From an uncultured Dysgonomonas sp. (lineage in GTDB: Bacteria > Bacteroidota > Bacteroidia > Bacteroidales > Dysgonomonadaceae), in assembly GCF_900079725.1 (NCBI RefSeq), contig NZ_LT599032.1, positions 2,713,234-2,777,233 on the forward strand: a stretch of DNA of 64,000 nucleotides, in the 5' to 3' direction. Below are positions 18,480 through 27,164 of this stretch, piece by piece (position 1 is the stretch's first letter; every line of letters starts with the position of its first letter). The translations under genes were made by a program, and so were the position numbers. Below the pieces are notes generated by a model. The model saw nothing but the letters and a program-made list of their open reading frames with translations, did no database searches and was not told where the DNA came from.

Positions 18480-19935
18480 TACCGAAGTAAAAGTACACGA
18501 TAATTTTTCATTAGAGTTTAAGATTGGTTTTATTACCAGTAAAAACACTAAGGATGTGAATGATTTCAAGATCAACACCTGGTTGTTTCTGCCCAATAGC
18601 CTCGATATCAATCGTTCTACCTATAAGAAAAATGATTTCTATAGAGATGTAAAGAATAATATCCGTCTCATTACCCCGATATACTCACTGGCCGAAATAC
18701 TTAAAGCGGGGCGGGGACCTTTGCCCCGTTTACAGAAAGCGCTGGACGATTTGGCGGTGAACCCTGCCGATGAGGTAAAGTCGGAGAGCTTTGTCTATCA
18801 GGTGAAAATGTTTGTTTGTATTCTCAAAAGTGCCTTGCGCCGCCATGTACAGATAATAAAGAATACGGCAACGGATGAAAAAGTAGCTTTACATGTCGAA
18901 AATTATATACGTGATATCAGGGACATAGCATTGCAATATCGTGAAATGTGGGATGAGCTGACCAACCCCGATATTACTCAACAGCAGAGAGAATTCTTTC
19001 TTTATGGGGATGACTTTCTGGGGAATATTATAGAGCAGTATACATTTCAGATAATGAGATTACTGGAAGGGCGGCCTCTATATGCACGTTTAAAATCCGA
19101 ATTACATAGATTGGTGGAAGACGAAATCGCCCATCGTAAAAAGCGTGGGTTCAGGCTGTTGGATAAGAATGATGAAAAACATAACAGCCTCGTTATTTCT
19201 CAGCGGAATATCTTGAAGAAACTTGTAGAAAGCGACCTTTTTCTGCAAATAGTGCGGAAAAAGGACGGATTGCTGGCCGAGCAGTTTTATTATAGTATAG
19301 CGGCGGGCATAGCTATGGTGTTTGCTACTGTCGTGTCTTTTTTTGCCACATTGCGGTTTGGTAATTTTACCACCGACCTGTTTATTATACTGGTCTTCAG
19401 TTATATGTTCAAAGACCGGATAAAAGATATGATGCGCTACTATTTTTCGTCCAAGCTGGGCAAAAAGTATTTCGATACCAAATTGAAACTGAGTATCCGC
19501 AAGCAGGAAATAGGATGGATAAAAGAAGCGTTCGACTATATCGAAGAAAGCAAGCTGCCCGAAGAAGTCCGCAATATAAGAGCCCGTTCACCTCTTGTGG
19601 AAGCCGAAAATCAGTTCTATGACGAGAAAATTGTGCTCTATCGCAAATGGGTGAGCCTGTCGAGAGAGGATATAGAAAAGTATAAGGAATACCGCTTATC
19701 GGGCATTAATGACATTACCCGTTTCAACCTGCTGAATTTTACACAGAAGATGGACAATCCTTCTATTCCGCTATATATGTCCGATGAGGAGAAAGGTATT
19801 GTGGAGATAGAAGGCAATAAAGTCTATTCATTGTACTTTATTGTGCAATGCATATCTGACAAAGACGAATACTACAGAAAATACCGTGTGTTGTTCAACC
19901 GCAATGGGATTGCAGATGTGAGCGAGCTCAATTAG
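18472..19935 (+). CDS. Unknown protein with two central membrane helices, coupled to CYTH
   Basis: 487 residues, family not recognised. The N-terminal 270 residues are soluble and helical. Two adjacent hydrophobic segments follow (FYYSIAAGIAMVFATVVSFF and FTTDLFIILVFSYMF), then a basic patch FKDRIKDMMRYYFSSKLGKK and a soluble C-terminal domain. Both soluble parts would lie on the same side, presumably cytoplasmic. It starts inside the end of the CYTH gene, a strong sign that the two products work together. A membrane-linked polyphosphate or nucleotide process is a possibility, by analogy with SPX/CYTH-VTC systems, but this is only inference. Confidence 0.7.
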   Translation: MIDTEVKVHDNFSLEFKIGFITSKNTKDVNDFKINTWLFLPNSLDINRSTYKKNDFYRDVKNNIRLITPIYSLAEILKAGRGPLPRLQKALDDLAVNPADEVKSESFVYQVKMFVCILKSALRRHVQIIKNTATDEKVALHVENYIRDIRDIALQYREMWDELTNPDITQQQREFFLYGDDFLGNIIEQYTFQIMRLLEGRPLYARLKSELHRLVEDEIAHRKKRGFRLLDKNDEKHNSLVISQRNILKKLVESDLFLQIVRKKDGLLAEQFYYSIAAGIAMVFATVVSFFATLRFGNFTTDLFIILVFSYMFKDRIKDMMRYYFSSKLGKKYFDTKLKLSIRKQEIGWIKEAFDYIEESKLPEEVRNIRARSPLVEAENQFYDEKIVLYRKWVSLSREDIEKYKEYRLSGINDITRFNLLNFTQKMDNPSIPLYMSDEEKGIVEIEGNKVYSLYFIVQCISDKDEYYRKYRVLFNRNGIADVSELN

Positions 19936-20051
19936 ATAAAGGTTACAGGAAGATTTCTGCGTCTTTTCTTTTTCTGGTTCTGAATATAAGCATATACTGT
20001 AACACTGGCTATGGCAGCTACTAAAGTTACGGCTAATACTTTTTTTGTCAT
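19932..20051 (-). CDS. Small membrane protein (39 aa)
   Basis: The reverse strand from the ATG at 20051 encodes MTKKVLAVTLVAAIASVTVY, then AYIQNQKKKRRRNLPVTFI and a TAA. It has one hydrophobic helix followed by a strongly basic cytoplasmic tail. The stop overlaps the end of the convergent upstream gene by 4 bp. A -7-like TATCTTTA lies at 20096-20089, at suitable distance. The helix-plus-basic-tail design argues for a real small protein. No family is known to me. Confidence 0.5.
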   Translation of the reverse strand: MTKKVLAVTLVAAIASVTVYAYIQNQKKKRRRNLPVTFI

Positions 20052-20157
20052 ATCGTTAATTTTATATCAATATCTATTAGGATATAGTAAAGATACTAAC
20101 AAAAATCGGAATACAGATGTATTGAAAACAAGAATATTTGAGATAAAGACAGTCTCT

Positions 20158-21060
20158 TTATCCGGGCTTGAATTTCAACTTGAAGCCATTCTCTGCCACA
20201 TAGACACCCAACAGGATGAATACGGAGCCAAACAGTGCTACAATAGTGATATGTTCATCGATAACAATTGCAGATGTGAGTAATGTGACAAGTGGTACGA
20301 AATAGATATAATTAGATGTTTGCACCACTCCTAATTCTTTCACGGCGCTGTTCCATGCGATAAAACACAGCAGCGACGCTATTAACCCGAGAAAGATGAG
20401 ATTTGATGCTATTACGGGATTGATGAGCAAAGAGGGAGTGAATGTAGCAGAATCCATCAGGGAGAAAGGCAGCATGGTTATAATTCCGTAAAAGAAAACT
20501 TTCCGGGTAATAAACAAGGTGGAGTATCTTCCGTTCAGCTGTTTGAGTATAATGCCGTAGAAAGCCCAGGACAAGGCAGCCAATACTGTCAGCATGTCGC
20601 CAAGAGGATTGATCTGCAAAATAAAACTACCATTGAAAACAACCAAAGCCATACCTACAAGCGCGACCAGCGATCCCGTAATAAGACGGGGTCTTAATGG
20701 CTCTTTTTTGTAGAAAAGGAATGTCAGCAAGGCGGTGAAAATAGGTGAAGTACATACTATCAGTGAAACGTTGGAAGCCAGTGTTATACCCAAAGCCGTA
20801 TTTTCAAATACAAAATATAATGCGCCTCCTGTCAGTCCGGCAGCAACGCACAACAGTTCATCTTTCTTGCTGTTTGCAAAAAGAGTGCGTGGACAGAAAA
20901 ACCATATTCCAATGTAAGCCAGCACAAAGCGGTAAAGGAATATCTCGACAGGAGAAAGGCCATATCCGATCAGTATTTTTGTGGATACAAATGTCGTCCC
21001 CCATACTATCACCGTGAAGATGGCGATAATATGATACCAATATCTTTTGTTTGCAATCAT
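20158..21060 (-). CDS. EamA/DMT-superfamily transporter
   Basis: 300 residues with ten hydrophobic segments in two EamA repeats. Visible marks are FTVIVWGTTFVSTKILIG (repeat 1 start), YRFVLAYIGIWFF, SLIVCTSPIFTALLTFLFYK, and in repeat 2 GDMLTVLAALSWAFYGIILK. These are drug/metabolite transporter signatures; many members export amino acids or small metabolites. No substrate can be given. It is a single gene, with the 39-aa gene following on the same strand. Confidence 0.88.
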   Translation of the reverse strand: MIANKRYWYHIIAIFTVIVWGTTFVSTKILIGYGLSPVEIFLYRFVLAYIGIWFFCPRTLFANSKKDELLCVAAGLTGGALYFVFENTALGITLASNVSLIVCTSPIFTALLTFLFYKKEPLRPRLITGSLVALVGMALVVFNGSFILQINPLGDMLTVLAALSWAFYGIILKQLNGRYSTLFITRKVFFYGIITMLPFSLMDSATFTPSLLINPVIASNLIFLGLIASLLCFIAWNSAVKELGVVQTSNYIYFVPLVTLLTSAIVIDEHITIVALFGSVFILLGVYVAENGFKLKFKPG

Positions 21061-21131
21061 AATGTGTTTGGAATATGGCTACAAAAATAATGGATATGGC
21101 CCGTTTTTATGGTATAATAATCCAATAAATT

Positions 21132-22172
21132 TTAACAAAAATCTACAGTCCCGTCCATACCTTCAAGTGTAGCATCAACCAGTTCGCATACCATCACATT
21201 CTCTTCAGGGAATCCCAGTATATGCCATATGCCATATGCCGATGTGGGCTTAAATCCAAACCGGTGATAGTATGCCGGATCACCACAAAGGAAAACGGCT
21301 TTATAGCCCATCTCGCGTGCAAGCCTAAAACCTTCACGAATTAATGCAGAGCCGATACCCGAATTCCTGTATTCGAGAAGGACGGAAATGGGTGCAATCA
21401 GAAGGGCTTCCGTTTTGCTGTTGTCGGCTCTGGTTACATATGTTTTTGTGAACATGATTTGTCCGGCTATTTTATTATTCACTTTTGCAACCAAATCCAT
21501 CTCAGGAATATAATTGTTACCCTGCCGTAATTCTTGGGCGAAGTCCTGTTCGTCGCCATCCTTTACTTTTGCTGTTTCAAAGGCTGTCTTTATAAGATTG
21601 TATACTTCGGCTTGTTCTTCATCTTTAATTTTTCTTATTTTCAGATCATTCATATTGCTGTTTTTTACTGAATGGAGTTTCCACCATAGGCTATTTTCAT
21701 TTTTTTGATAATTTACAAAGCCGCATTTCTGCAATACCCTGTGTGACGCGATATTACCTTTTTCGGTCTCTGCTGTTACGGATTTTACTTCCGGTTGACT
21801 TAATGCCCATTCGCACATTGCCTGTACGGCTTCAGTCATGTAACCTTTATTGCGGTAACGGGTATTTGTACCATATCCTATTTCAACACATGCATTTTCC
21901 TGCGGTGAATTTTTAAAATTGGCACTGGCGATGGCTTTATTCTCTGATTTTAATATGATTTGCCTGTTGGTAAGCCAGATAAAGTTATCTGTATCTGATA
22001 ATGCTTTTTGGTATTGATACTCCATGGCCTGTTGGACATGTTTATCGAGGCATTCTCCGGAAGGCACCAACCCCATTTCTATTTCCATTCTGTCTTCTCC
22101 GAGTAAGAGTAGACGGAATTGCTCCGCCGATAGCGGAACAATTCTCAATCGTGCTGTTTCTATAACCATCAT
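21132..22172 (-). CDS. Tandem GNAT acetyltransferase (two domains)
   Basis: 346 residues in two acetyltransferase halves. Residues 1-168 resemble RimJ/RimL-type enzymes: ETARLRIVPLS at the start, GYGTNTRYRNKGYMTEAVQA as acetyl-CoA motif A, and NIASHRVLQKCGF as motif B. Residues 174-346 are a second GNAT starting MNDLKIRKIKDEEQAEV, with APISVLLEYRNSGIGSALIR and AVFLCGDPAYYHRFGFKP, as in YhbS-like enzymes. The second domain begins at an internal Met, so the gene may be a fusion of two neighbours. It lies 3 bp after a methyltransferase gene and is probably co-transcribed with it. Confidence 0.85.
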   Translation of the reverse strand: MMVIETARLRIVPLSAEQFRLLLLGEDRMEIEMGLVPSGECLDKHVQQAMEYQYQKALSDTDNFIWLTNRQIILKSENKAIASANFKNSPQENACVEIGYGTNTRYRNKGYMTEAVQAMCEWALSQPEVKSVTAETEKGNIASHRVLQKCGFVNYQKNENSLWWKLHSVKNSNMNDLKIRKIKDEEQAEVYNLIKTAFETAKVKDGDEQDFAQELRQGNNYIPEMDLVAKVNNKIAGQIMFTKTYVTRADNSKTEALLIAPISVLLEYRNSGIGSALIREGFRLAREMGYKAVFLCGDPAYYHRFGFKPTSAYGIWHILGFPEENVMVCELVDATLEGMDGTVDFC

Positions 22173-22175
22173 TTA

Positions 22176-22964
22176 TCAGATTTTTTGTCCGATATAGAAT
22201 ACATAGCTGTAGTAATCTTTATATTTCTTATACAAATTGATCTCTGTCAGCTGGCTTTCTACAAACTGTTTGGCTTCTTCACTATTATTTTGTTGTTTCA
22301 GGAATGGGCCTACTGCCGCTTCTACTAAATCGTAGAAGTTTTCGAGCCAGCAATTTACAGGTAATACAAAATGAGCGACAGGTATATAGCCTGTATCCTG
22401 CATTACAGCTACTTTATTAGGAATAGTGTCGACCCCGTCATAGTTCAACGTCCAGAATTCTTCTATTTCCTGCGGCCGTTCTTTTGTAATCCACGACACT
22501 TCCGACACTGCGATATATCCTCCCGGCTTAAGATATTGATGCCATTCGCGCAGTCCTTTTTCGAAGCCTATATGATAAATAGAGCCTTCGGCCCAGATAA
22601 GATCGAGTTCATTATCTGAAAAAGGAAGATCTTCCATCGAACCTATAAGGTTAGTGAACCTGTCTTCAAATCCGGTGTGTTTGACATTTTTATCCAGTAT
22701 TTCTATAAATTTTTCCGATAAGTCGATGGCTGTAATATGTCCTGAGGTATTTTCTGCAAGTGTGATAGTTTGCCCTCCTGTACCGCAACCAATATCTGCG
22801 ATCTTTGAGTTGACAGAGATATCTGGTATAAAATTCAAGGCTTGCTTAGTTATCTCTATGCTTCCCGGCCCTTGCCTGTTTACTAACTTGTAAAAGTCGA
22901 ATATCAAATCAAAATCTTCTACCAGTTTTATTTCTTTTTGCGTTGTTTTTATTTCTTTACTCAT
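22176..22964 (-). CDS. SAM-dependent methyltransferase
   Basis: 262 residues from MSKEIKTTQKEIK. The class I fold is evident: motif I IADIGCGTGGQTITLA (about residues 60-75), AIDLSEKFIEILDKN with the acidic residue for the SAM ribose, and LIWAEGSIYHIGFEKGL around motif III. The substrate is unknown; similar proteins act on small molecules. It heads an operon with the tandem GNAT gene. A leader of about 230 nt with a promoter and a terminator-like hairpin lies upstream, hinting at controlled transcription. Confidence 0.85.
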   Translation of the reverse strand: MSKEIKTTQKEIKLVEDFDLIFDFYKLVNRQGPGSIEITKQALNFIPDISVNSKIADIGCGTGGQTITLAENTSGHITAIDLSEKFIEILDKNVKHTGFEDRFTNLIGSMEDLPFSDNELDLIWAEGSIYHIGFEKGLREWHQYLKPGGYIAVSEVSWITKERPQEIEEFWTLNYDGVDTIPNKVAVMQDTGYIPVAHFVLPVNCWLENFYDLVEAAVGPFLKQQNNSEEAKQFVESQLTEINLYKKYKDYYSYVFYIGQKI

Positions 22965-23060
22965 GATAATTGATGCTTTTAGTTTGTGCATATCGTGCTA
23001 TGAGGGTATAACAAACCTTCATAGATGATAGTCACAAAATGTTTTTAATAAAATAGAATA

Positions 23061-23195
23061 GAAAAATCACCCGAAAATGAAGTATTCGGGTAAAGAATGA
23101 AGGGATAGCCGGTAAAAGTAAGTTGTATTACATATTACGGGCTATTTACAGCACCAATATATTCTTACGTGTAAGAGACATAAATTCTTTTAATG
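23061..23195 (-). ncRNA. Candidate structured leader or small RNA upstream of the methyltransferase
   Basis: A transcript starting near 23195 would fold, in order, a short hairpin tcttac-ac-gtaaga, a longer stem pairing tagcccgtaa with ttaccggcta (one mismatch), and a hairpin acccgaa...ttcgggt (23091-23069) followed by gatttttc. The last looks like an intrinsic terminator 100 nt before the methyltransferase ATG. This would be either an attenuated leader or an independent small RNA. No riboswitch class is recognised. Confidence 0.4.
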
Positions 23196-23201
23196 TTAAT
23201 G

Positions 23202-23232
23202 CAAAGATATAATTAATATCAGACCGGACAAA
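23202..23232 (-). promoter_or_regulatory. Bacteroidota promoter with both -33 and -7 elements
   Basis: The reverse strand carries TTTG (23232-23229), 19 nt, then TATCTTTG (23209-23202). This is the full consensus with ideal spacing, pointing toward the methyltransferase gene. Confidence 0.65.
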
Positions 23233-23391
23233 AATATTTGGGTTTAGCAGAATCGGTGTATACGTATAAGAAAGGCTTTCATCGGAGAATGCCATATGCC
23301 TAAAAAACAATAGGCTCATTAGAGTTGTTTTTATTAAAATATATTCGGAACTTAGAGGTACAGATAATAACCCATTAAAAAATAACCTATT

Positions 23392-24048
23392 ATGAAGTTT
23401 TTTATCGACACAGCCAATTTGGATCAGATCCGTGAAGCCAACGATCTCGGAGTATTAGACGGAGTAACAACAAATCCTTCCCTGATGGCAAAAGAAGGGA
23501 TAAAAGGTGTGGAAAACCAGCGTAAGCACTATGTGGAAATTTGTAACATCGTGGATGGCGACGTCAGCGCCGAGGTAATAGCGACGGATTATGCGGGGAT
23601 GATAAAAGAAGGAGAGGAGCTTGCTGCTCTTCACAAAAATATTGTGGTAAAAGTACCTTGCATAGAAGATGGAATCAAAGCTATAAAGTATTTCAGCAAA
23701 AAAGGTATACGGACTAATTGTACACTGGTCTTCTCTGTGGGACAGGCGCTATTGGCCGCGAAAGCCGGAGCGACTTATGTGTCGCCGTTTGTTGGGCGTC
23801 TCGATGATATTTCCAGTGATGGTATAGAACTGGTAAGCAAGATAGTGGATATGTATTCCACATACGATATGGATACGCAGGTTCTCGCGGCTTCGATACG
23901 CAGCACGCAACACATTATCCAATGTATCGAAGTGGGGTCGGATGTGGCCACATGCCCCTTGGCCGCCATCAAAGGGCTGCTGAAACACCCTCTCACCGAT
24001 AGCGGATTGGCTACTTTCCTTGCCGACTATAAGAAAGTGAACGGATAA
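23392..24048 (+). CDS. Transaldolase, fructose-6-phosphate aldolase (FSA/TalC) type
   Basis: 218 residues, the short transaldolase class. [20 protein letters not shown] and [16 protein letters not shown] are the N-terminal signatures. The Schiff-base lysine sits in [16 protein letters not shown] at about residue 84. The last third ([20 protein letters not shown]) is also typical. The enzyme moves dihydroxyacetone units between sugar phosphates in the non-oxidative pentose phosphate pathway; some members act as fructose-6-phosphate aldolases, and sequence alone does not separate them. It is a single gene with a strong terminator. Confidence 0.93.
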   Translation: MKFFIDTANLDQIREANDLGVLDGVTTNPSLMAKEGIKGVENQRKHYVEICNIVDGDVSAEVIATDYAGMIKEGEELAALHKNIVVKVPCIEDGIKAIKYFSKKGIRTNCTLVFSVGQALLAAKAGATYVSPFVGRLDDISSDGIELVSKIVDMYSTYDMDTQVLAASIRSTQHIIQCIEVGSDVATCPLAAIKGLLKHPLTDSGLATFLADYKKVNG

Positions 24049-24074
24049 CGGATAATCGGGGAAAATATATAATG

Positions 24075-24112
24075 AGTGCAGGTAGTGTTATATTGCCTGC
24101 ACTTCTGTTTTT
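24075..24112 (+). terminator. Terminator after transaldolase
   Basis: agtgcagg / cctgcact pair perfectly and are followed by tctgtttttt. Confidence 0.8.
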
Positions 24113-24127
24113 TATAACTTCAGCCGA

Positions 24128-24715
24128 TTAAGGAATCCATTCTACAATGTATCCTACCGGATTTACTTTTCTCCATTTTATGAAATCCTCTACATTGTTT
24201 ATTCCATCCCTGATAACAGCCTGATAATACTCTACCCCTATTATTCTCCCCATTTCACGGGTTTCATATTTCAACTTCAATATAGTTTGCCTCTGTGCAG
24301 GAGTCATAACTTCATTTATTCTTTTTGCCATTCGTTCAAAATATCCGTCGTATTTTGAGCCTTTCAATATATGGATGATATCGATTTTCCATACCGATCC
24401 GTCTTCATCCTGATATTGTACATGCCATTCGATACATTGTTCTTCCGTTTCAAAGCCGTTTATATACTCCAGCCGGGTGATACCGGGTTTTGCAGCAAGT
24501 TTTGTCATTGCCTCGAAACTATCGGATATGAGTAGCGGGGAAGAATATACATGAAAATCGATATCTTTGTTGGACATCAGTAATCCCGTTTTAAGAGAAC
24601 CTACAAGGTTTACTTCTGCACCGACTGATTCCCAGATTCCGATAATTCCGGTTTTCTCTATTATTTCATGTGCCTTTTTCTGATTCTTTGCTGCAATATC
24701 GATAAAACTTTCCAT
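24128..24715 (-). CDS. Nucleotidyltransferase-fold protein
   Basis: 195 residues. The stretch VGSLKTGLLMSNKDIDFHVY has the nucleotidyltransferase pattern GS followed by a D-x-D pair (DID) that would bind metal. A later acidic residue in WKIDIIHIL would complete the triad. Substrates of such minimal nucleotidyltransferases vary widely (antibiotics, tRNA, proteins), so no activity is assigned. There are no membrane segments. It is a single gene, convergent with the transaldolase. Confidence 0.6.
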   Translation of the reverse strand: MESFIDIAAKNQKKAHEIIEKTGIIGIWESVGAEVNLVGSLKTGLLMSNKDIDFHVYSSPLLISDSFEAMTKLAAKPGITRLEYINGFETEEQCIEWHVQYQDEDGSVWKIDIIHILKGSKYDGYFERMAKRINEVMTPAQRQTILKLKYETREMGRIIGVEYYQAVIRDGINNVEDFIKWRKVNPVGYIVEWIP

Positions 24716-24853
24716 AGTTAACGCTTATTTCTGGAAACTAAGGTATTTAAATCTTTTGTATATTCATGGGTTAAATGCCTGTTCGTGTTAATTATGAGTT
24801 ATTTTATCCAATCGATTTTCACCGTAAAGAGTCTATCATTACCATTTTTTTTG

Positions 24854-24861
24854 TAAGTTTG
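24854..24861 (+). promoter_or_regulatory. -7 box for the 24901 gene
   Basis: TAAGTTTG, 39 nt before the ATG at 24901. It supports that start over an in-frame one at 24775. Confidence 0.45.
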
Positions 24862-24900
24862 TTAGAGTCGTCTTTTTATAAATTTTCAATAATATACCCA

Positions 24901-25869
24901 ATGTCAATATTCGGTTATGCAATCCTTATCTTTATCATTATCCGGCTTGTAAATCACTTTATGAAACAAAGCCGCGAGCAGAGCCAAACTTCATCGAGCG
25001 GATTTAATTGGGCCGATTCCTATTCTCAAAGGCTTCGCTCTGTGCTTAAGACCTGTGAGGGATTCGACGATGATGAAATAATAGACAGTGCTGTAGGTTT
25101 TTATTTATTCAGCTATGATAGTGTGGCTAAGGAGTTTATTTTCATAGAAGAGGATGATGTGATTCATCGGTTGTCTTACCGTGATCTTATAGATTATAAA
25201 GTGAGGGAGAGTAAAGATTACAGGATAATAATTGATCTCAAAACCTCTTTTTCCGGCAAACCATATATTTCACTTGTATGCTTCGAGCGGGAAAAGCTTT
25301 TGCGAAAAATGCCTCAGCTGCAATATAAGATGCATGAAATAGATAATCTATATGAACTAGAACGGGATAAGATTGATGAAATTGAGGATGTCCTATCCGG
25401 GATTATTGAAGAAAACAAGGCGGTTGCTGATACTCCTCCTCCTTATAAGGAAGAACAAATCGTGAAAACTGAGGTGATAAAGGTTGAGATTCCTCCTGTT
25501 TCTGGTAATGTCGCAGATATAGTTACAGCAATAAAAGAAGAGAAGGAAGAGGCTATTGCATTTTTAGATGGAGAACAAGAGATAGAGGCTGTAGAGGAAA
25601 TTTCGGATGTATACGAGGTCGCTCCGGAAGCGGAAGAGCAATCAGAGCCACTTATAGTGGAAGAAAGACCAATAGAGGCAGCTCCTGAGATGGGGGAAGA
25701 AACTCCGGCAATTGAAGGGGAAATGCAAATATCACTTTCGGAAATAGAAGAATATTCGCGCGGAAAGTTTCTGGAATATGAAGTCCGGTCTGCGGTAAGT
25801 GATGCTAAGATGAAGGGACTGAGATATATCAGTCTTTCCAAAGAACAACTGGAGAGGTTAAAGTCATAA
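24901..25869 (+). CDS. Unknown membrane-anchored acidic protein
   Basis: 322 residues from MSIFGYAILIFIIIRLVNHF, a single N-terminal membrane anchor. A soluble domain of about 120 residues follows (GFDDDEIIDSAVGFYLFSYD, EFIFIEEDDVIHRLSYRDLI, RIIIDLKTSFSGKPYISLV). It is then linked by a long Glu/Pro-rich region (residues 185-285) to a short C-terminal segment (LEYEVRSAVSDAKMKGLRYI). The low-complexity acidic linker suggests a spacer between two binding modules. I do not recognise the family and assign no function. Confidence 0.65.
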   Translation: MSIFGYAILIFIIIRLVNHFMKQSREQSQTSSSGFNWADSYSQRLRSVLKTCEGFDDDEIIDSAVGFYLFSYDSVAKEFIFIEEDDVIHRLSYRDLIDYKVRESKDYRIIIDLKTSFSGKPYISLVCFEREKLLRKMPQLQYKMHEIDNLYELERDKIDEIEDVLSGIIEENKAVADTPPPYKEEQIVKTEVIKVEIPPVSGNVADIVTAIKEEKEEAIAFLDGEQEIEAVEEISDVYEVAPEAEEQSEPLIVEERPIEAAPEMGEETPAIEGEMQISLSEIEEYSRGKFLEYEVRSAVSDAKMKGLRYISLSKEQLERLKS

Positions 25870-25987
25870 ACCGGTTCTAAGGTTGGACGTGTATTGAATT
25901 CTTCTGGAAAAACTTTATCTATGTAGAGAGAAAGTGAACAGCGAAAATAAAGAATGTGATAGAAAAGAAGACAAATGAAAATCATGT

Positions 25988-26083
25988 AAAAAGTGTCAGA
26001 TTTGTCAAGTTTATAGAGAAACTACGTAAAAAGATATTCTTAATTTTTCATTTCTAATTATTAATTGTTTTCTGTTACCTTTG
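25988..26083. repeat. Degenerate fragment of the dispersed repeat
   Basis: aaaagtgtcagatttgtcaag and ctgttacctttgtaat match the TGTCAGA and ttacctttg boxes of the repeats at 2.7, 32.6 and 42.8 kb, but the middle is missing. The spacer 25870-26131 holds nothing else that I recognise. Confidence 0.4.
26076..26083 (+). promoter_or_regulatory. -7 box for the FabK/NMO-like gene, within a repeat box
   Basis: TACCTTTG, 48 nt before the ATG at 26132. It is embedded in the ttaccttt box of the dispersed repeat family. Confidence 0.4.
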
Positions 26084-26131
26084 TAATCTTTTCGTATTTA
26101 TACTTAACAAGTAAAAACCAAAATATAAACA

Positions 26132-27085
26132 ATGACAAACAGAGTAACATCTTTATTTGGAATAAAATATCCCATTATTTCGGGAGGAATGGTATGGTGC
26201 AGTGGCTGGAGACTGGCTTCGGCCGTGAGTAATGCAGGCGGATTAGGGCTTATTGGTGCCGGATCGATGCATCCCGAAACACTACGTGAACATATCCAAA
26301 AATGCAAAGCTGCAACAGATAAACCTTTTGGGGTCAATGTGCCGTTGATGTACCCTGAGATAGATACGATAATGGATATTATTATTTCCGAAGGAGTGAA
26401 AATAGTATTCACATCGGCAGGTAATCCAAAGCTTTGGACCAAAAAGTTACAGGATAACGGTATTATAGTAACCCATGTTGTATCCAGCTCTAAGTTTGCC
26501 CTGAAATGCCAGGAAGCGGGTGTAGATGCAGTTGTAGCCGAAGGATTTGAAGCCGGAGGACATAATGGACGTGAGGAGACATCCACTATGGTACTTATAC
26601 CTCAGGTGAGGCAGAGTATACATATTCCGCTCATTGCAGCCGGAGGAATCGGTACCGGTAATGGCATGCTGGCAGCTTTTGCATTAGGTGCGGAAGGGAT
26701 ACAGATGGGTACACGTTTTGCCCTGACACAGGAGAGTTCGGCTTCTCAGGAATTTAAGGAACTCTGTATTAACCTGAAAGAAGGTGATACTGTTCTCTCT
26801 CTGAAAAAGCTCAGCCCTACCCGCATGATAAAGAATGAGTTCTATAATGCAGTACAGTCTGCCGAAGACAGAGGAGCATCGGTGGAAGAAATGCGTGAGT
26901 TGCTTGGACGCGGCCGTTCTAAAAAGGGAATCTTTGAAGGTGATCTTGTTGAGGGTGAGTTGGAAATAGGACAAGTAAGTTCCTTGATAGATAACTTGCC
27001 TACAGCCGCAGATGTGGTAAATCATGTCGTTGCGGAGTATAATATCAAAGTGGAAGATATAATCACGGGCGATTTTAAATTATAA
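26132..27085 (+). CDS. FabK / nitronate monooxygenase-family flavoprotein
   Basis: 317 residues of the FMN-dependent TIM-barrel family. Signatures are YPIISGGMVWCSGWRLASAV at the start, AGGLGLIG, VVAEGFEAGGHNGRE, the FMN-phosphate loop AAGGIGTGNGMLAAFALGAE, and IQMGTRF. Family members are either enoyl-ACP reductase II (FabK, last step of the fatty-acid elongation cycle) or nitronate monooxygenase. The EAGGHNGRE form and the length suit FabK, but annotation of this family is often wrong, so the choice is left open. The start and a -7 box fit well. Confidence 0.82.
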   Translation: MTNRVTSLFGIKYPIISGGMVWCSGWRLASAVSNAGGLGLIGAGSMHPETLREHIQKCKAATDKPFGVNVPLMYPEIDTIMDIIISEGVKIVFTSAGNPKLWTKKLQDNGIIVTHVVSSSKFALKCQEAGVDAVVAEGFEAGGHNGREETSTMVLIPQVRQSIHIPLIAAGGIGTGNGMLAAFALGAEGIQMGTRFALTQESSASQEFKELCINLKEGDTVLSLKKLSPTRMIKNEFYNAVQSAEDRGASVEEMRELLGRGRSKKGIFEGDLVEGELEIGQVSSLIDNLPTAADVVNHVVAEYNIKVEDIITGDFKL

Positions 27086-27164
27086 AAATACTGGCATGTC
27101 CTGATCTGTTATAGGTCTGAACTGTCAGAGCGCATTCACAATATATAAAAACAGGAGAAGCACT

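Noticed and set aside
20011..20283. 90-codon plus-strand frame
   Set aside because: It is the antisense of the 39-aa gene and of the end of the EamA transporter, whose family sequence is clear.
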